This document shows, one piece after another, positions 17,659 to 26,081 of a stretch of 34,988 nt of DNA. The stretch comes from Methylococcaceae bacterium (GTDB lineage: Bacteria; Pseudomonadota; Gammaproteobacteria; Methylococcales; Methylomonadaceae). Position numbers and translations under genes: made by a program. Position 1 is the first letter of the stretch. Each line of letters begins with the position of its first letter. Under the pieces are notes generated by a model. That model saw only the letters and a list, made by a program, of their open reading frames with translations. It searched no databases and was not told the origin of the DNA. Where the stretch lies: NCBI GenBank assembly GCA_005772825.1, contig SXIP01000028.1:1-34988 (forward strand), given 5' to 3'.

Positions 17659-19221
17659 ATGGATGCCTTAGTCGTTCTCATCCCGTTATTGCCTTTTGTC
17701 GCCGCCGCGTTGATCGGCATTGGTCATTTCTCTGCTTTCCTCACCGGTGAAGCCTACGAAAACACGACGGCGGATATCGCCGGCGGTGCGATTATTCTCT
17801 CCTGTATGATGGCTTTAACACTGGTGGGCGCGGATTTACTGGGCTTTAATACCGGAACATTCAGTGTCGGGCAGTGGCTCGGCAGTGATACGCTGAACAT
17901 CCGCGTGAATTTCATCACGACAGGATTCAGTGTCCGGCTGGCTGCTTTATTTACAGTGCTGCTGCTTATCGTCAGCCGGTTTTCCATTAATTACATGCAC
18001 AGGGAAGCCGGGTATCATCGGTTCTTTTTTATCCTGAGCCTGTTTTCCTCGGCCATGTTGTTCCTGGTATTGTCCGGCAATGCCGTCGGGACCTTCGTCG
18101 GCTGGGAAATTGCCGGCCTTTGTTCATACTTGTTAATAGGTTATTCATACCATCGTCCCGTTGCCGGGCATAATGCAACGCGTGTATTTATCACCAATCG
18201 CATCGGCGACGCCGGCTTTATTGTCGGCATAGGCCTCAGTTACGCCTGGGTCGATACCGTCAACTGGAGTCAATTGAATGTAGCGGCGACAGAGCTGACT
18301 TCCGGCGAGGCGACCGGAATTGCGCTGTGCTTTACCGTGGCCGCTTTTGCAAAATCAGCCCAATTGCCTTTTACACCATGGCTGGCCAGAGCGATGGAAG
18401 GACCGACGCCGTCCAGCGCCGTTTTTTACGGCGCGGTCATGGTGCATGCTGGCGTCTATCTGGTCTGCCTGTTGCAGCCGATTTTTGAACAATCGCTGCT
18501 TGCCCGGATTGTGCTTGCCGTCGCGGGTTTGTCAACAGCGATATACAGCGTGATCGTCGGCCTGACGCAATCCGATGTTAAAAGTTCGCTGACTTTTGCC
18601 ACTTCGGGTCAATTGGGCCTGATGTTCCTGGCCTGCGGACTGGGATTTTGGCAGCTGGCCGCCTGGCATCTTTGTGCCCATGCCGTTGTGCGCGGCTTCC
18701 AGTTATTAACGGCGCCCTCGTTGATGCACAATGTCCAGGCCATTCCGGTAAAACCGGTTAGTCCGTCAATTGCCGGTCTGCGTTGGGCTTATATCGCCTC
18801 TTTACAGCGCTTCTGGCTCGATGAAATTACCGACTGGGGGCTGGTAAAACCGGTTAATTGTGTGGCGCACGACTTGAGCTACTTTGACGATAATATTGTT
18901 GATCGACTCATCGGTATCCCCGCGCCCGCACTCAGTACCCTGTCAGCACTGGCGCAACGGGAAGAAAAAAGGATCGGCGCCCGGCTGGATAATGACATCG
19001 ATGAATTTGCTCACGGCAGCGGCGTTGCCGGTAAGCTCACTGAATGGGCGGCTGCCGTCACGCACTGGTTTGAAGACCGTTTTGTGCTGCGCGGTATCGG
19101 CAAGGATTCTATCGATTTCGGCAGGCGATTGGGATACGCCGCTAATAAATTCGAAAGCCTGATTTTAAGGCCGCGTTACCTGGTTCTATTTGTTTGCATT
19201 ACCTTATTGGTTGCATTTTGA
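17659..19221 (+). CDS. dabB: DabB, NuoL-like membrane subunit
   Basis: Membrane partner of DabA, 520 residues, of the NuoL/MrpA antiporter family. The TM5 Glu is E150 (FVGWEIAGLCSYLLIGY) and the TM7 Lys is K232 (AFAKSAQLPFTPWLARAMEGP). H263 lies in MVHAGVYLV (TM8). The core breaks off near 345, where a Lys seen in NuoL appears as Arg (HAVVRGFQLL). The protein then jumps to a NuoL-type tail (FWLDEITDW onward) and a last TM helix (about 502-520), so it lacks the distal helices of NuoL. It starts four bases after dabA, with GGAG ten bases upstream of its ATG. The next gene starts seven bases after its stop. Confidence 0.92.
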   Translation: MDALVVLIPLLPFVAAALIGIGHFSAFLTGEAYENTTADIAGGAIILSCMMALTLVGADLLGFNTGTFSVGQWLGSDTLNIRVNFITTGFSVRLAALFTVLLLIVSRFSINYMHREAGYHRFFFILSLFSSAMLFLVLSGNAVGTFVGWEIAGLCSYLLIGYSYHRPVAGHNATRVFITNRIGDAGFIVGIGLSYAWVDTVNWSQLNVAATELTSGEATGIALCFTVAAFAKSAQLPFTPWLARAMEGPTPSSAVFYGAVMVHAGVYLVCLLQPIFEQSLLARIVLAVAGLSTAIYSVIVGLTQSDVKSSLTFATSGQLGLMFLACGLGFWQLAAWHLCAHAVVRGFQLLTAPSLMHNVQAIPVKPVSPSIAGLRWAYIASLQRFWLDEITDWGLVKPVNCVAHDLSYFDDNIVDRLIGIPAPALSTLSALAQREEKRIGARLDNDIDEFAHGSGVAGKLTEWAAAVTHWFEDRFVLRGIGKDSIDFGRRLGYAANKFESLILRPRYLVLFVCITLLVAF

Positions 19222-19228
19222 GGCGTTA

Positions 19229-20794
19229 ATGAATACCCCTGTTTCCATATGGTCGGAGTCTGCTGCCTTTCCTTTGCTATCCGTGCTGACGCTGGTTCCG
19301 CTCGTGGCGATGACAGCCATCTTGTGGTCACGCACCCAGACGGCGGCAATACGCTTCGGCTTTGCCGGTACGCTGATTAATTTAGCGCTTAGCATTTACC
19401 TGCTCGTTGTTTTTGATGCCGGCGCGCCCGGTATCCGTTTGGCGGAAGAGCTGCACTTCGCCGGTTTAAGCTACAGCGTCGGGGTGGACGGCAGCAATAT
19501 CTTATTTATTCCATTAACGGCTGTTTTAACCTTCCTGGCCCTGGTTTATATGCTGATCACTCGGCATGTCAGCGATCGCTTGTTTATTGCCTGTTTGTTA
19601 GGCTACGAAACCGTCCTCATCGGGGCTTTTTCGGCAATGAATATCATGCAATTCTGGCTGTGGTCATTGCTGGAACTGGCGCCGGTGATCCTGTTAACGA
19701 TTCATGCCGGAACCGGACAAGCAAGACGCTGGGTCGTTGCATTGCTGTTGCAATATTGGGGTAGCGGCCTGCTGATGACGCTGGCCGGTTTTCTGTTGCT
19801 CGCCTTCGGGCTGGTCGGTTCTGACCATGACCTGACTTTCGACTGGCTGACATTAAAACTGAACAATGCCTATTTACACGACGAAACCTTGATTTTTATC
19901 CTTCTGTTCTTCGGTTTCGCCATTCGGATGCCGTTATTCCCGTTTCACGGCTGGCTGCCCTTGCTCGCAGAACACGGCACTGTCGCCAGCGCCGCCATTT
20001 TCCTGGTCGGCCTGAAATTGGGTATTTATGCGCTGATCCGTTTTATTTTGCCGATGGTGCCGGGCGTTGCCGAAGAATGGGCCGGGTTTGTGCTGACGCT
20101 GGGATTGATCAGTATTTTTTACGGAGCCTTGCTGGCGCTGATGCAAATCAATATTCGCCGTTTGCTCGCCTTTGCCGTGATCAGCCACACCGGGATGTTG
20201 GTGATCGGCGTGTTCAGTTTTAACGAGTACGGACTGGAAGGCAGCATTTTGCTTTGTATCGCTTACGGCCTTGCGACAGCCGGCATGTTGTTCAGCGTCG
20301 GCCTGATTTATGAACGCACGCGAACCGCTTTTATCCCGCGTCTGGGCGGACTGTTTGACAGCAATTCCACGATCGCATTATTGTTCCTGATTTCCGCGCT
20401 GAGCACGATGGTCATGCCGGGGACACCCGGATTTGACGCCGCGCATTTGCTGATCGAAGGCATTATCGAAGAAGACGGCTGGCTGATCGCCATTGCCATA
20501 TTGATCGGCAACGTGTTAGCCGCCGCTTTCCTGTTGCGGGCGTTTCAACAGGTCTTTATCGCCAGTCCGAAACGATTCCACCAACCCTACAGCAGCACTC
20601 ATCATCCGGTCAGAAAAGAACGCATCATTACCATCGTGATTTGCCTGTTACTAATCGGCACCGGTTTTTACACAACACCGTGGTTGAATTTTATCGACCA
20701 GGAAGTGACGGCGATGGGAGAACTGTTCCCTATACACGGCTCGCAGAAATCCGATACGGCGCCGGGACCTGCCGAAAGTAAACCCCATGACTGA
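19229..20794 (+). CDS. NuoM-like subunit 2 of the DAB operon, key charges altered
   Basis: Membrane protein of 521 residues, related to NuoM. I chose the ATG at 19229 (GAGG five bases upstream, just after the dabB stop) over a TTG at 19190. Compared with its two NuoM-like neighbours, several ion-path residues have changed: the TM5 position reads WS (S146) instead of WE, with a Glu three residues later (E149). The TM7 Lys is Arg (R233, AIRMPLFPFHGWLP). The TM12 Glu is Ala (GFDAA, A405). The TM8 Lys is kept (K263). It may be a structural or modulating subunit rather than an active pump. That is inference from alignment by eye. Confidence 0.85.
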   Translation: MNTPVSIWSESAAFPLLSVLTLVPLVAMTAILWSRTQTAAIRFGFAGTLINLALSIYLLVVFDAGAPGIRLAEELHFAGLSYSVGVDGSNILFIPLTAVLTFLALVYMLITRHVSDRLFIACLLGYETVLIGAFSAMNIMQFWLWSLLELAPVILLTIHAGTGQARRWVVALLLQYWGSGLLMTLAGFLLLAFGLVGSDHDLTFDWLTLKLNNAYLHDETLIFILLFFGFAIRMPLFPFHGWLPLLAEHGTVASAAIFLVGLKLGIYALIRFILPMVPGVAEEWAGFVLTLGLISIFYGALLALMQINIRRLLAFAVISHTGMLVIGVFSFNEYGLEGSILLCIAYGLATAGMLFSVGLIYERTRTAFIPRLGGLFDSNSTIALLFLISALSTMVMPGTPGFDAAHLLIEGIIEEDGWLIAIAILIGNVLAAAFLLRAFQQVFIASPKRFHQPYSSTHHPVRKERIITIVICLLLIGTGFYTTPWLNFIDQEVTAMGELFPIHGSQKSDTAPGPAESKPHD

Positions 20795-22331
20795 TTCAAC
20801 AATGCCTATGCTGAGCCTGATTATTTTATTACCTTTATTGGGCGCGATTGCAACCGGACTATCAGGCAATGCCAGACTGACCAAACAGATTGCCGTATCG
20901 GTTGCCGGTTTGGAACTGGTGCTGACAATGTTTGCCGTCTCGATGTTCAATGCCGATGTCGGCGACTTTCAACTGGTCGAACACTACGCCTGGATACCCA
21001 GTCTGAACATTGAATTTTTCGTCGGTATTGACGGCATTTCTGTGCTGTTTTTGCCGATGTCGGCGCTGTTGACACTGATGGCGATTGTTGCCTCGTGGAA
21101 CTCGATACAACATCTGGGGCGTTTTCATTTTGCCCTGTTGTTGGCGCTGGAAGGCGTTACGATGGGACTATTTTCCGCGCTGGATATGATGTTGTTCTTT
21201 TTTTTCTGGGAACTCACGCTGCCGCCGTTGTTCTTTTTGATCGGTTTATGGGGCATAGGGCCGGAACGGTGCAACGCAGCGACAAAATATATCCTGTTCA
21301 TGCTGTTTGCCGGCGTACCGTTATTATTTGCGATTATCCTGCTGGCGGTTAATCACGCCACCGAAACGGGCGTCAGTATTCCCGAAGGCTTGTCTTTCAA
21401 TTTACCGGTCCTTTTGAAAACGCCGTTGCCGGGCAATCTGCAAGAGATTGTGTTTTTGCTGTTGCTGCTGGGGTTTGCCGTCAAAGCGCCACTGGCGCCA
21501 TTTCATACCTGGTTACCGACGGCGGCCATGGAAGGTCCTGCGCATACAACGGCCTTGTTAACCGGTTTAAAACTGGGCGTTTACGGCATCATACGCTTTA
21601 CCATGCCGTTGGCGCCTTCGGCTGCCGTTGAATACAGTTGGGTGCTCGGTATTCTTGGGGCCGTCACACTGATTTATAGCGCCCTGATAGCACTGCAACA
21701 GACCAATTTGCGGCGCTTGTTGGCTTATGCCGGCGTCAGCCATGTCGGCCTAGTTATCATCGGCATTGCATCATTGAACATGCAAGGTATTCAGGGCGCG
21801 ATTTTTCAATTGCTCAACTTTACCTTGATTGCCGGTTCCCTGATGCTGATCGCAGGTTTTATTCAACAACGCCTGGGCAGTACCGAAGCATTACATCTCG
21901 GCGGGCTGGCCCAGGTCAGCCCCAGACTGACCGGTTTTTATTTTTTATTTATGCTGGCGAGCATGGGCATACCGGGCACGAACGGCTTTCCGGCTGAATT
22001 GTTGTTGATTATCGGTGCCTTGCTGGCCCATCCCAGCCTGGGAATTACCGCGTTGGCAGGAGCCGTGCTCAACGCCGCCTATATGCTGACTTTTACCCGT
22101 CGCGCCTTCCTGGGGCCGGTGACTCAGTCAGGTGTTAACCGGATGCAGGATTTACGCCCGCGGGAATGGGCTTTGCTGTGCATACCTGCGGTATTAATAC
22201 TGGCGTTGGGCTTTTTTCCGAACAACCTGCTTAAAGTCAACCGCTTAAGCGCTGAATTATGGCTGAGCCGCCTGCTGGATCAGCCGGCACTGCAAAGCGA
22301 TGAAATTGCCGGGTTAAGTGTCGTACCTTGA
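20787..22331 (+). CDS. NuoM-like proton-translocating subunit 3 of the DAB operon
   Basis: Membrane protein of 514 residues, the most canonical NuoM-like of the three. E142 lies in FFFWELTLPPLFFLIG, K233 in AVKAPLAPFHTWLPTAAMEG, K262 in GLKLGVYGIIRF and E404 in GFPAELLL. All four ion-path charges are therefore present. Its start overlaps the previous stop by eight bases. It is the last gene of the operon, followed by a strong inverted repeat (22379-22432). Likely role: cation translocation coupled to DabA/DabB. Confidence 0.88.
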   Translation: MTDSTMPMLSLIILLPLLGAIATGLSGNARLTKQIAVSVAGLELVLTMFAVSMFNADVGDFQLVEHYAWIPSLNIEFFVGIDGISVLFLPMSALLTLMAIVASWNSIQHLGRFHFALLLALEGVTMGLFSALDMMLFFFFWELTLPPLFFLIGLWGIGPERCNAATKYILFMLFAGVPLLFAIILLAVNHATETGVSIPEGLSFNLPVLLKTPLPGNLQEIVFLLLLLGFAVKAPLAPFHTWLPTAAMEGPAHTTALLTGLKLGVYGIIRFTMPLAPSAAVEYSWVLGILGAVTLIYSALIALQQTNLRRLLAYAGVSHVGLVIIGIASLNMQGIQGAIFQLLNFTLIAGSLMLIAGFIQQRLGSTEALHLGGLAQVSPRLTGFYFLFMLASMGIPGTNGFPAELLLIIGALLAHPSLGITALAGAVLNAAYMLTFTRRAFLGPVTQSGVNRMQDLRPREWALLCIPAVLILALGFFPNNLLKVNRLSAELWLSRLLDQPALQSDEIAGLSVVP

Positions 22332-22378
22332 TTTTATAAACTGCTGTTATCCCGAAAGCAGCAATTAGTCCACGAAAA

Positions 22379-22432
22379 GGAAAAGCACAAAAAACCAGAT
22401 ACAGAACTATAAATAGTATTTCGTGCTTTTCC
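22379..22432. terminator. Inverted repeat between convergent DAB operon and hicB
   Basis: GGAAAAGCAC (22379-22388) pairs with GTGCTTTTCC (22423-22432). Further matches (GTCCA / TGGAC and GCAGC / GCTGC) extend the arms outward with bulges. The position between two convergent stops (22331 and 22446) suits a bidirectional terminator. Confidence 0.6.
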
Positions 22433-22445
22433 TGGACAGCTGCTG

Positions 22446-22865
22446 TTAATTAACATCGATTAACAAACGCTTATCCAATAGCGCCAGCGCCGCTTCAATC
22501 TGCTCAATGCGGCTTTTATGCTTAAGCGACAACAAGCGGTCAACCAGAGTGGGCGCGATGTTCAGCTTTCTGGCCAAGTCGGCCTTGCGGGTTCCGGTAG
22601 CCAACATGGCATTATGCAACGCCACCTTACCGGCAATCAGCACCGGCAGCGCCACACCGGGCCGGCCATTTAATGGGGAGGCCACAGGGATAGGCTTGCG
22701 CGCTTGCATCAAATAAAAAAACGCCGTTTCCAGTGCATCAACGGCATTCAGTAGAGCCTCCTCGTAAGAGTCGCCGACTGAATAAACGGCAGGCACATCA
22801 ATAAACTCAACAATAAACTGATCTGTTTCAATGTCTTGCTCAACAGTGACGGGGTAGTAAAACAT
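22446..22865 (-). CDS. hicB: HicB-family antitoxin
   Basis: Antitoxin of 139 residues. The N-terminal RNase-H-like HicB fold reads MFYYPVTVEQDIETDQFIVEF..VGDSYEEALLNAVDALE. The C-terminal half carries an XRE-type HTH (RKADLARKLNIAPTLVDRLL), which would bind the operon's operator and repress it. I chose the ATG at 22865 because GGAGG lies six bases upstream and the HicB fold begins there. A longer in-frame start at 22976 would run back into hicA. Ten bases separate it from the hicA stop. A full antitoxin gene next to a full toxin suggests an intact, active pair. Confidence 0.92.
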   Translation of the reverse strand: MFYYPVTVEQDIETDQFIVEFIDVPAVYSVGDSYEEALLNAVDALETAFFYLMQARKPIPVASPLNGRPGVALPVLIAGKVALHNAMLATGTRKADLARKLNIAPTLVDRLLSLKHKSRIEQIEAALALLDKRLLIDVN

Positions 22866-22875
22866 AATGCCTCCG

Positions 22876-23052
22876 TTATAAATCCAAATCTTTTTTGATT
22901 TTCTTAACAAGTGGGTCAGGTATTTCTTTAGAACCATGAAAAGGCACAACGGTGGTTTTACCGTTAAATTCAGCATGTAAATGACTGCCTTTACCGGCGC
23001 TGAATTTAACGCCTTGCTTTTCCAGCCACCGTTTAAATTCGCTGTATTTCAT
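22876..23052 (-). CDS. hicA: HicA-family mRNA interferase toxin
   Basis: Small dsRBD-like ribosome-independent mRNA interferase, 58 residues from MKYSEFKRWL. It includes the family motif GKGSHLHAEFNGKTTVVPFHG, with the catalytic His in GSH, and ends KKIKKDLDL. The start ATG at 23052 gives the usual length. The frame is open to 23121, but the extra 23 residues have no HicA character. Toxin-first order with the antitoxin ten bases downstream is normal for HicAB. The operator-promoter lies at 23080-23100. Confidence 0.93.
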   Translation of the reverse strand: MKYSEFKRWLEKQGVKFSAGKGSHLHAEFNGKTTVVPFHGSKEIPDPLVKKIKKDLDL

Positions 23053-23079
23053 ACTCGCGTCCCCGCTTTTGCCAAGACA

Positions 23080-23100
23080 ATTATAAACATTTATGTTTAT
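23080..23100 (-). promoter_or_regulatory. hicAB promoter and operator
   Basis: Inverted repeat ATAAACAT-TT-ATGTTTAT (23083-23100), followed by another ATAAACA half-site (23104-23110). On the minus strand a perfect -10 TATAAT (23085-23080) overlaps the repeat. HicB bound here would block the promoter, the usual autoregulation. Confidence 0.65.
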
Positions 23101-23228
23101 TTTATAAACAATGAAGTACACCTAATACACAACTTTGCGTTCGTTCCCAATACTGGAGTCAGAACAACAAATGACGAATAACCCAGTGGTATAGTAAACT
23201 ATAATTATCTAATTTACGGTTAATCACG

Positions 23229-23936
23229 ATGACATCAACAGAAAACGTGCATCTGCACGAAATCAATAAATTTGGCTCAATGGCGGAACGCTGGTGGGAT
23301 AGCGAAGGCGAATTCAAAACCCTTCACGACATTAACCCTTTACGTATTGAATTTATCCTGCGCTATGCGGACATCGCCGGCAAACGCATCGTTGACGTCG
23401 GTTGCGGCGGCGGTATTTTAACGGAAGGTTTGGCTAAACACGGCGCCGACGCGATGGGCATTGATTTAAGCGAAGAGCTGATTGATATTGCCGATCTGCA
23501 CGGGCTGGAATCCGGCGTCAATGCGCATTATCAAAAAATCAGCGCCGAAGCCCTGGCCGAGCAACATCCGGAAAGTTTCGACCACGTCACCTGTATGGAA
23601 ATGCTTGAGCATGTACCCGACCCCGGTTCAATTATTTCTGCTTGTGCAAAACTGGTCAAACCGGGCGGCATGGTGTTTTTTTCAACCCTCAACCGCAAAC
23701 CGAAAGCCTATTTGCTGGCTATTCTTGCCGCCGAGCATCTGTTGCAAATGCTGCCTAAAGGCACGCATGATTTTAAAACCTTTATCAAACCCTCCGAACT
23801 GAGCCAGTCGGCGCGCGCCGCAGGTCTTGAATTGCAAGGCATGGTCGGGATTGAGTACAACCCGTTCAACAAACGTTTCAGCCTCGGCAAAGACATTGAC
23901 GTCAATTACATCGCCGCTTTTAAACGCCCCGAGTAA
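23229..23936 (+). CDS. ubiG: Ubiquinone biosynthesis O-methyltransferase UbiG
   Basis: SAM-dependent O-methyltransferase of both O-methylation steps of ubiquinone synthesis. The 235 residues include the N-terminal FGSMAERWWDSEGEFKTLH, which is characteristic of UbiG, the SAM-binding VDVGCGGGIL (55-64), and the CMEMLEHVPDPGSII and TLNRKPKAYLLAI motifs. Start ATG at 23229. A palindromic TATAGT-AA-ACTATA (23190-23203) with TATAAT (23200-23205) just upstream may be its promoter. The next gene's ATG follows its stop directly. Confidence 0.97.
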   Translation: MTSTENVHLHEINKFGSMAERWWDSEGEFKTLHDINPLRIEFILRYADIAGKRIVDVGCGGGILTEGLAKHGADAMGIDLSEELIDIADLHGLESGVNAHYQKISAEALAEQHPESFDHVTCMEMLEHVPDPGSIISACAKLVKPGGMVFFSTLNRKPKAYLLAILAAEHLLQMLPKGTHDFKTFIKPSELSQSARAAGLELQGMVGIEYNPFNKRFSLGKDIDVNYIAAFKRPE

Positions 23937-24620
23937 ATGCCGATGGCGCTGCCGGATTTTCAATTAGCCTGCGTGTTATTCGATCTGGACGGCACCCTCG
24001 TGGACACGGCGCCCGACTTGATTGCATGCCTGAACAAAGCGTTGACGCACCATGGCTTTGCCCTTCCTGCGCCTGAACGCATCAAGCCGGCTATTTCCTT
24101 CGGAGCCGTCGCGATGATTAACGAAAGTATCGATCAGGCGGTTTCTGATCGGCTCCGCGGCGATATACTGGCAACCATGCTTGATCTTTATCAGAATAAT
24201 ATTGCCGAACACACTGTGTTTTTCAGCGGTATGGCGGAGACGCTTGACGCCATTGAAGCCCAAGGACTGAAGTGGGGCGTCGTCACCAATAAGCGGGAAC
24301 GTTTTACCAAACCGCTGATGGACGCCTTGCAACTGACGCAGCGCGCCGCCTGCATCATCAGCGGCGATACCACGGCCAATCCCAAACCGCACGTTGAGCC
24401 GATGCTGGCGGCCTGCAAACAGGCTGGTGTCAATCCCAAGAGCTGTGTTTTTATCGGTGACGCCAGCCATGACATCACCGCCGGAAAAAACGCCCAAATG
24501 CTTACACTGGCTGCGCTTTATGGCTATATCAAACCCGGTGACAGGCCGGAAACGTGGGGTGCCGATGCGCTGATAGCGTCGCCTGCCCATCTGACAACCT
24601 GGATAACTTCAGTACTATGA
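23937..24620 (+). CDS. HAD phosphatase, MupP/Gph-like
   Basis: Haloacid-dehalogenase phosphatase of 227 residues. DLDGTLVDT (D16 nucleophile, D18 acid), VVTNKR (T117), K150 (NPKPH) and GDASHDI (D175, D179) form the catalytic set. The ubiG / phosphatase / YciK-like order matches the Pseudomonas mupP locus, where the product acts on N-acetylmuramate 6-phosphate in cell-wall recycling. By sequence alone Gph (phosphoglycolate phosphatase) cannot be excluded, and Gph would also fit the carbon-uptake island. The start is directly after the ubiG stop, and the stop overlaps the next start (ATGA). Confidence 0.9.
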   Translation: MPMALPDFQLACVLFDLDGTLVDTAPDLIACLNKALTHHGFALPAPERIKPAISFGAVAMINESIDQAVSDRLRGDILATMLDLYQNNIAEHTVFFSGMAETLDAIEAQGLKWGVVTNKRERFTKPLMDALQLTQRAACIISGDTTANPKPHVEPMLAACKQAGVNPKSCVFIGDASHDITAGKNAQMLTLAALYGYIKPGDRPETWGADALIASPAHLTTWITSVL

Positions 24621-25345
24621 CATTAAAAAATCACGTTATTTTAATTACCGGCGCGGGCGGCGGTCTTGGTGGCGCCGCCGCATTGACTTTAGCCAAAAAC
24701 GGCGCTCATATCATATTGCTGGATAAAAACATCGCCAAACTGGAAGTGGTTTACGATGCCATTGTCGCGGCAAACGCCCCTGAGCCAATCATTTATCCGT
24801 TTGATCTGGCCGGCGCCAATGAAAATGAATACCAGGAATTAGCCGACAGAATCGATGAAAAATACGGTTCACTGCAAGGCGTGTTGCATTCGGCGGTGGA
24901 ACTCAGCTCATTTACACCGATCGCATTGCTCGGTACTAAGGACTGGGGGCATACCCTGAACGTCAACCTGAATGCGCCTTTCCTACTGTGCCGGGTGTTG
25001 TTGCCGGTGCTGCAAAAAAGCGAACATGCATCCATTGTATTTACGTCCGATTCTTCGGCAAGAACGGCCCCGGCCTATTCCGGCGCTTACGGCGTATCCA
25101 AAATAGCGCTGGAGGGCTTTGCAAAAATACTGGCCGAGGAACTTGAATCAGCCAATAAAATCCGGGTCAATACCCTCATACCCGGCCCGGTTGATTCGCC
25201 GTTAAGAAAGCGCGTTTATCCGGCAGAAGACAAAAGCAAATTGCCGCCGATGGAATCATTGGCCTCAGCTTATCTGTATTTATTCGGCCCGCAAAGCATC
25301 GGCATAAGCGGCCAGGCGATTGACGCCCGAACCTTTCATTTATAA
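24617..25345 (+). CDS. Short-chain dehydrogenase/reductase, YciK-like
   Basis: SDR-family oxidoreductase of 242 residues. The Rossmann motif TGAGGGLG (11-18) starts near the N-terminus. S144 (FTSDSSA), Y158 and K162 (YGVSK) form the catalytic triad, and a PGPVDSPLRK loop follows. The substrate is unknown. The ATG at 24617 overlaps the phosphatase stop by four bases. The frame stays open upstream to 24554, but the extra residues lack SDR character. It has the same operon order as in Pseudomonas (ubiG-mupP-yciK). Confidence 0.92.
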   Translation: MTLKNHVILITGAGGGLGGAAALTLAKNGAHIILLDKNIAKLEVVYDAIVAANAPEPIIYPFDLAGANENEYQELADRIDEKYGSLQGVLHSAVELSSFTPIALLGTKDWGHTLNVNLNAPFLLCRVLLPVLQKSEHASIVFTSDSSARTAPAYSGAYGVSKIALEGFAKILAEELESANKIRVNTLIPGPVDSPLRKRVYPAEDKSKLPPMESLASAYLYLFGPQSIGISGQAIDARTFHL

Positions 25346-25354
25346 CAAATCATT

Positions 25355-25909
25355 ATGGCAGAACGAGAAAGCTTTGTTTTAACCAGGGATGTCAACATCA
25401 TTACCATTCCTGACGGCACACCCGGCACCTTGGGCAAAGGCGAACAGGTGACCATCCACCAATCGCTGGGCAATAACTATACGGTTGTTACCGAGCAAGG
25501 GCACATGGTGCGTATTGCCGGCGCCGATGCGGACGCCCTGGGCAAGGAACCGCATCACCTGCATACCGTCGTTTCAGAGACCAGCGCCGAAGAGGTTGAA
25601 AAAAATTGCTGGGAAGTGATGAAGACCGTTTATGACCCGGAAATTCCGGTCAATATTGTCGATCTCGGCCTGGTTTATTACTGCAATGTAAGACCCACAG
25701 AGGCTGATGACAAGCTGAACGACGTGCATATCATGATGACGCTGACCGCGCCGGGTTGCGGTATGGGACCGGTTATCCAGGGCGATGTGGAAAAAGGCAT
25801 CCGCGCCTTGCCCGGTGTCGCCAGTGTCAATGTTGAAGTTGTGCTTGACCCGCCCTGGTCGCGGGACATGATGTCTGAAGTGGCTCAGTTGCAACTGGGT
25901 TTGTACTAA
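25355..25909 (+). CDS. sufT: SufT, Fe-S maturation protein with DUF59 domain
   Basis: Auxiliary Fe-S cluster assembly/transfer protein, cytoplasmic, 184 residues. An N-terminal SufT-type region (1-75, LTRDVNIITIPDGTPGTL) is followed by a DUF59/MIP18 domain (about 83-175) with DPEIPVNIVDLGLVY (94-108) and the Cys loop LTAPGCGMGP (C135). It starts nine bases after the SDR gene and ends the ubiG operon. The multi-stem region beyond the stop may terminate it. Being away from sufBCD is usual for this gene. Confidence 0.92.
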   Translation: MAERESFVLTRDVNIITIPDGTPGTLGKGEQVTIHQSLGNNYTVVTEQGHMVRIAGADADALGKEPHHLHTVVSETSAEEVEKNCWEVMKTVYDPEIPVNIVDLGLVYYCNVRPTEADDKLNDVHIMMTLTAPGCGMGPVIQGDVEKGIRALPGVASVNVEVVLDPPWSRDMMSEVAQLQLGLY

Positions 25910-25910
25910 C

Positions 25911-26024
25911 CGGCAACGCCCGTTTAGCAGCTCCAGCCTCACTACTAAACACGGCAAGAGCCGAGGGATTTTCTCATCCCCGGCCGCTGGTCTGTACCGG
26001 AAACTCGCCCGCCGGGCGTTGCCG
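25911..26024 (+). terminator. Long-range hairpin after sufT
   Basis: CGGCAACGCCCG (25911-25922) pairs perfectly with CGGGCGTTGCCG (26013-26024) over 90 bases that hold small inner stems (CGGC/GCCG, GGGAT/ATCCC). A TTTT run follows directly at 26025. This fits a branched terminator or a structured RNA, or a repeat element. The 310-base gap 25910-26219 otherwise holds only the repeat at 26082. Confidence 0.5.
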
Positions 26025-26081
26025 TTTTCGCGGGTACCGATACAGCATTTTCAATCCGCAAAGGAAAAATGCCTTTAAAAT

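Noticed and set aside
12862-22331. Remnant of a respiratory complex I (nuo) operon
   Set aside because: NuoM/NuoL-like genes occur without any peripheral-arm, NuoH, NuoN or NuoK gene, and dabA is embedded between them. A DAB carbon-uptake operon explains the set better.
23976-24590. 204-codon minus-strand frame opposite the HAD phosphatase
   Set aside because: It is a shadow frame. The plus-strand gene has all HAD motifs and tight operon spacing.
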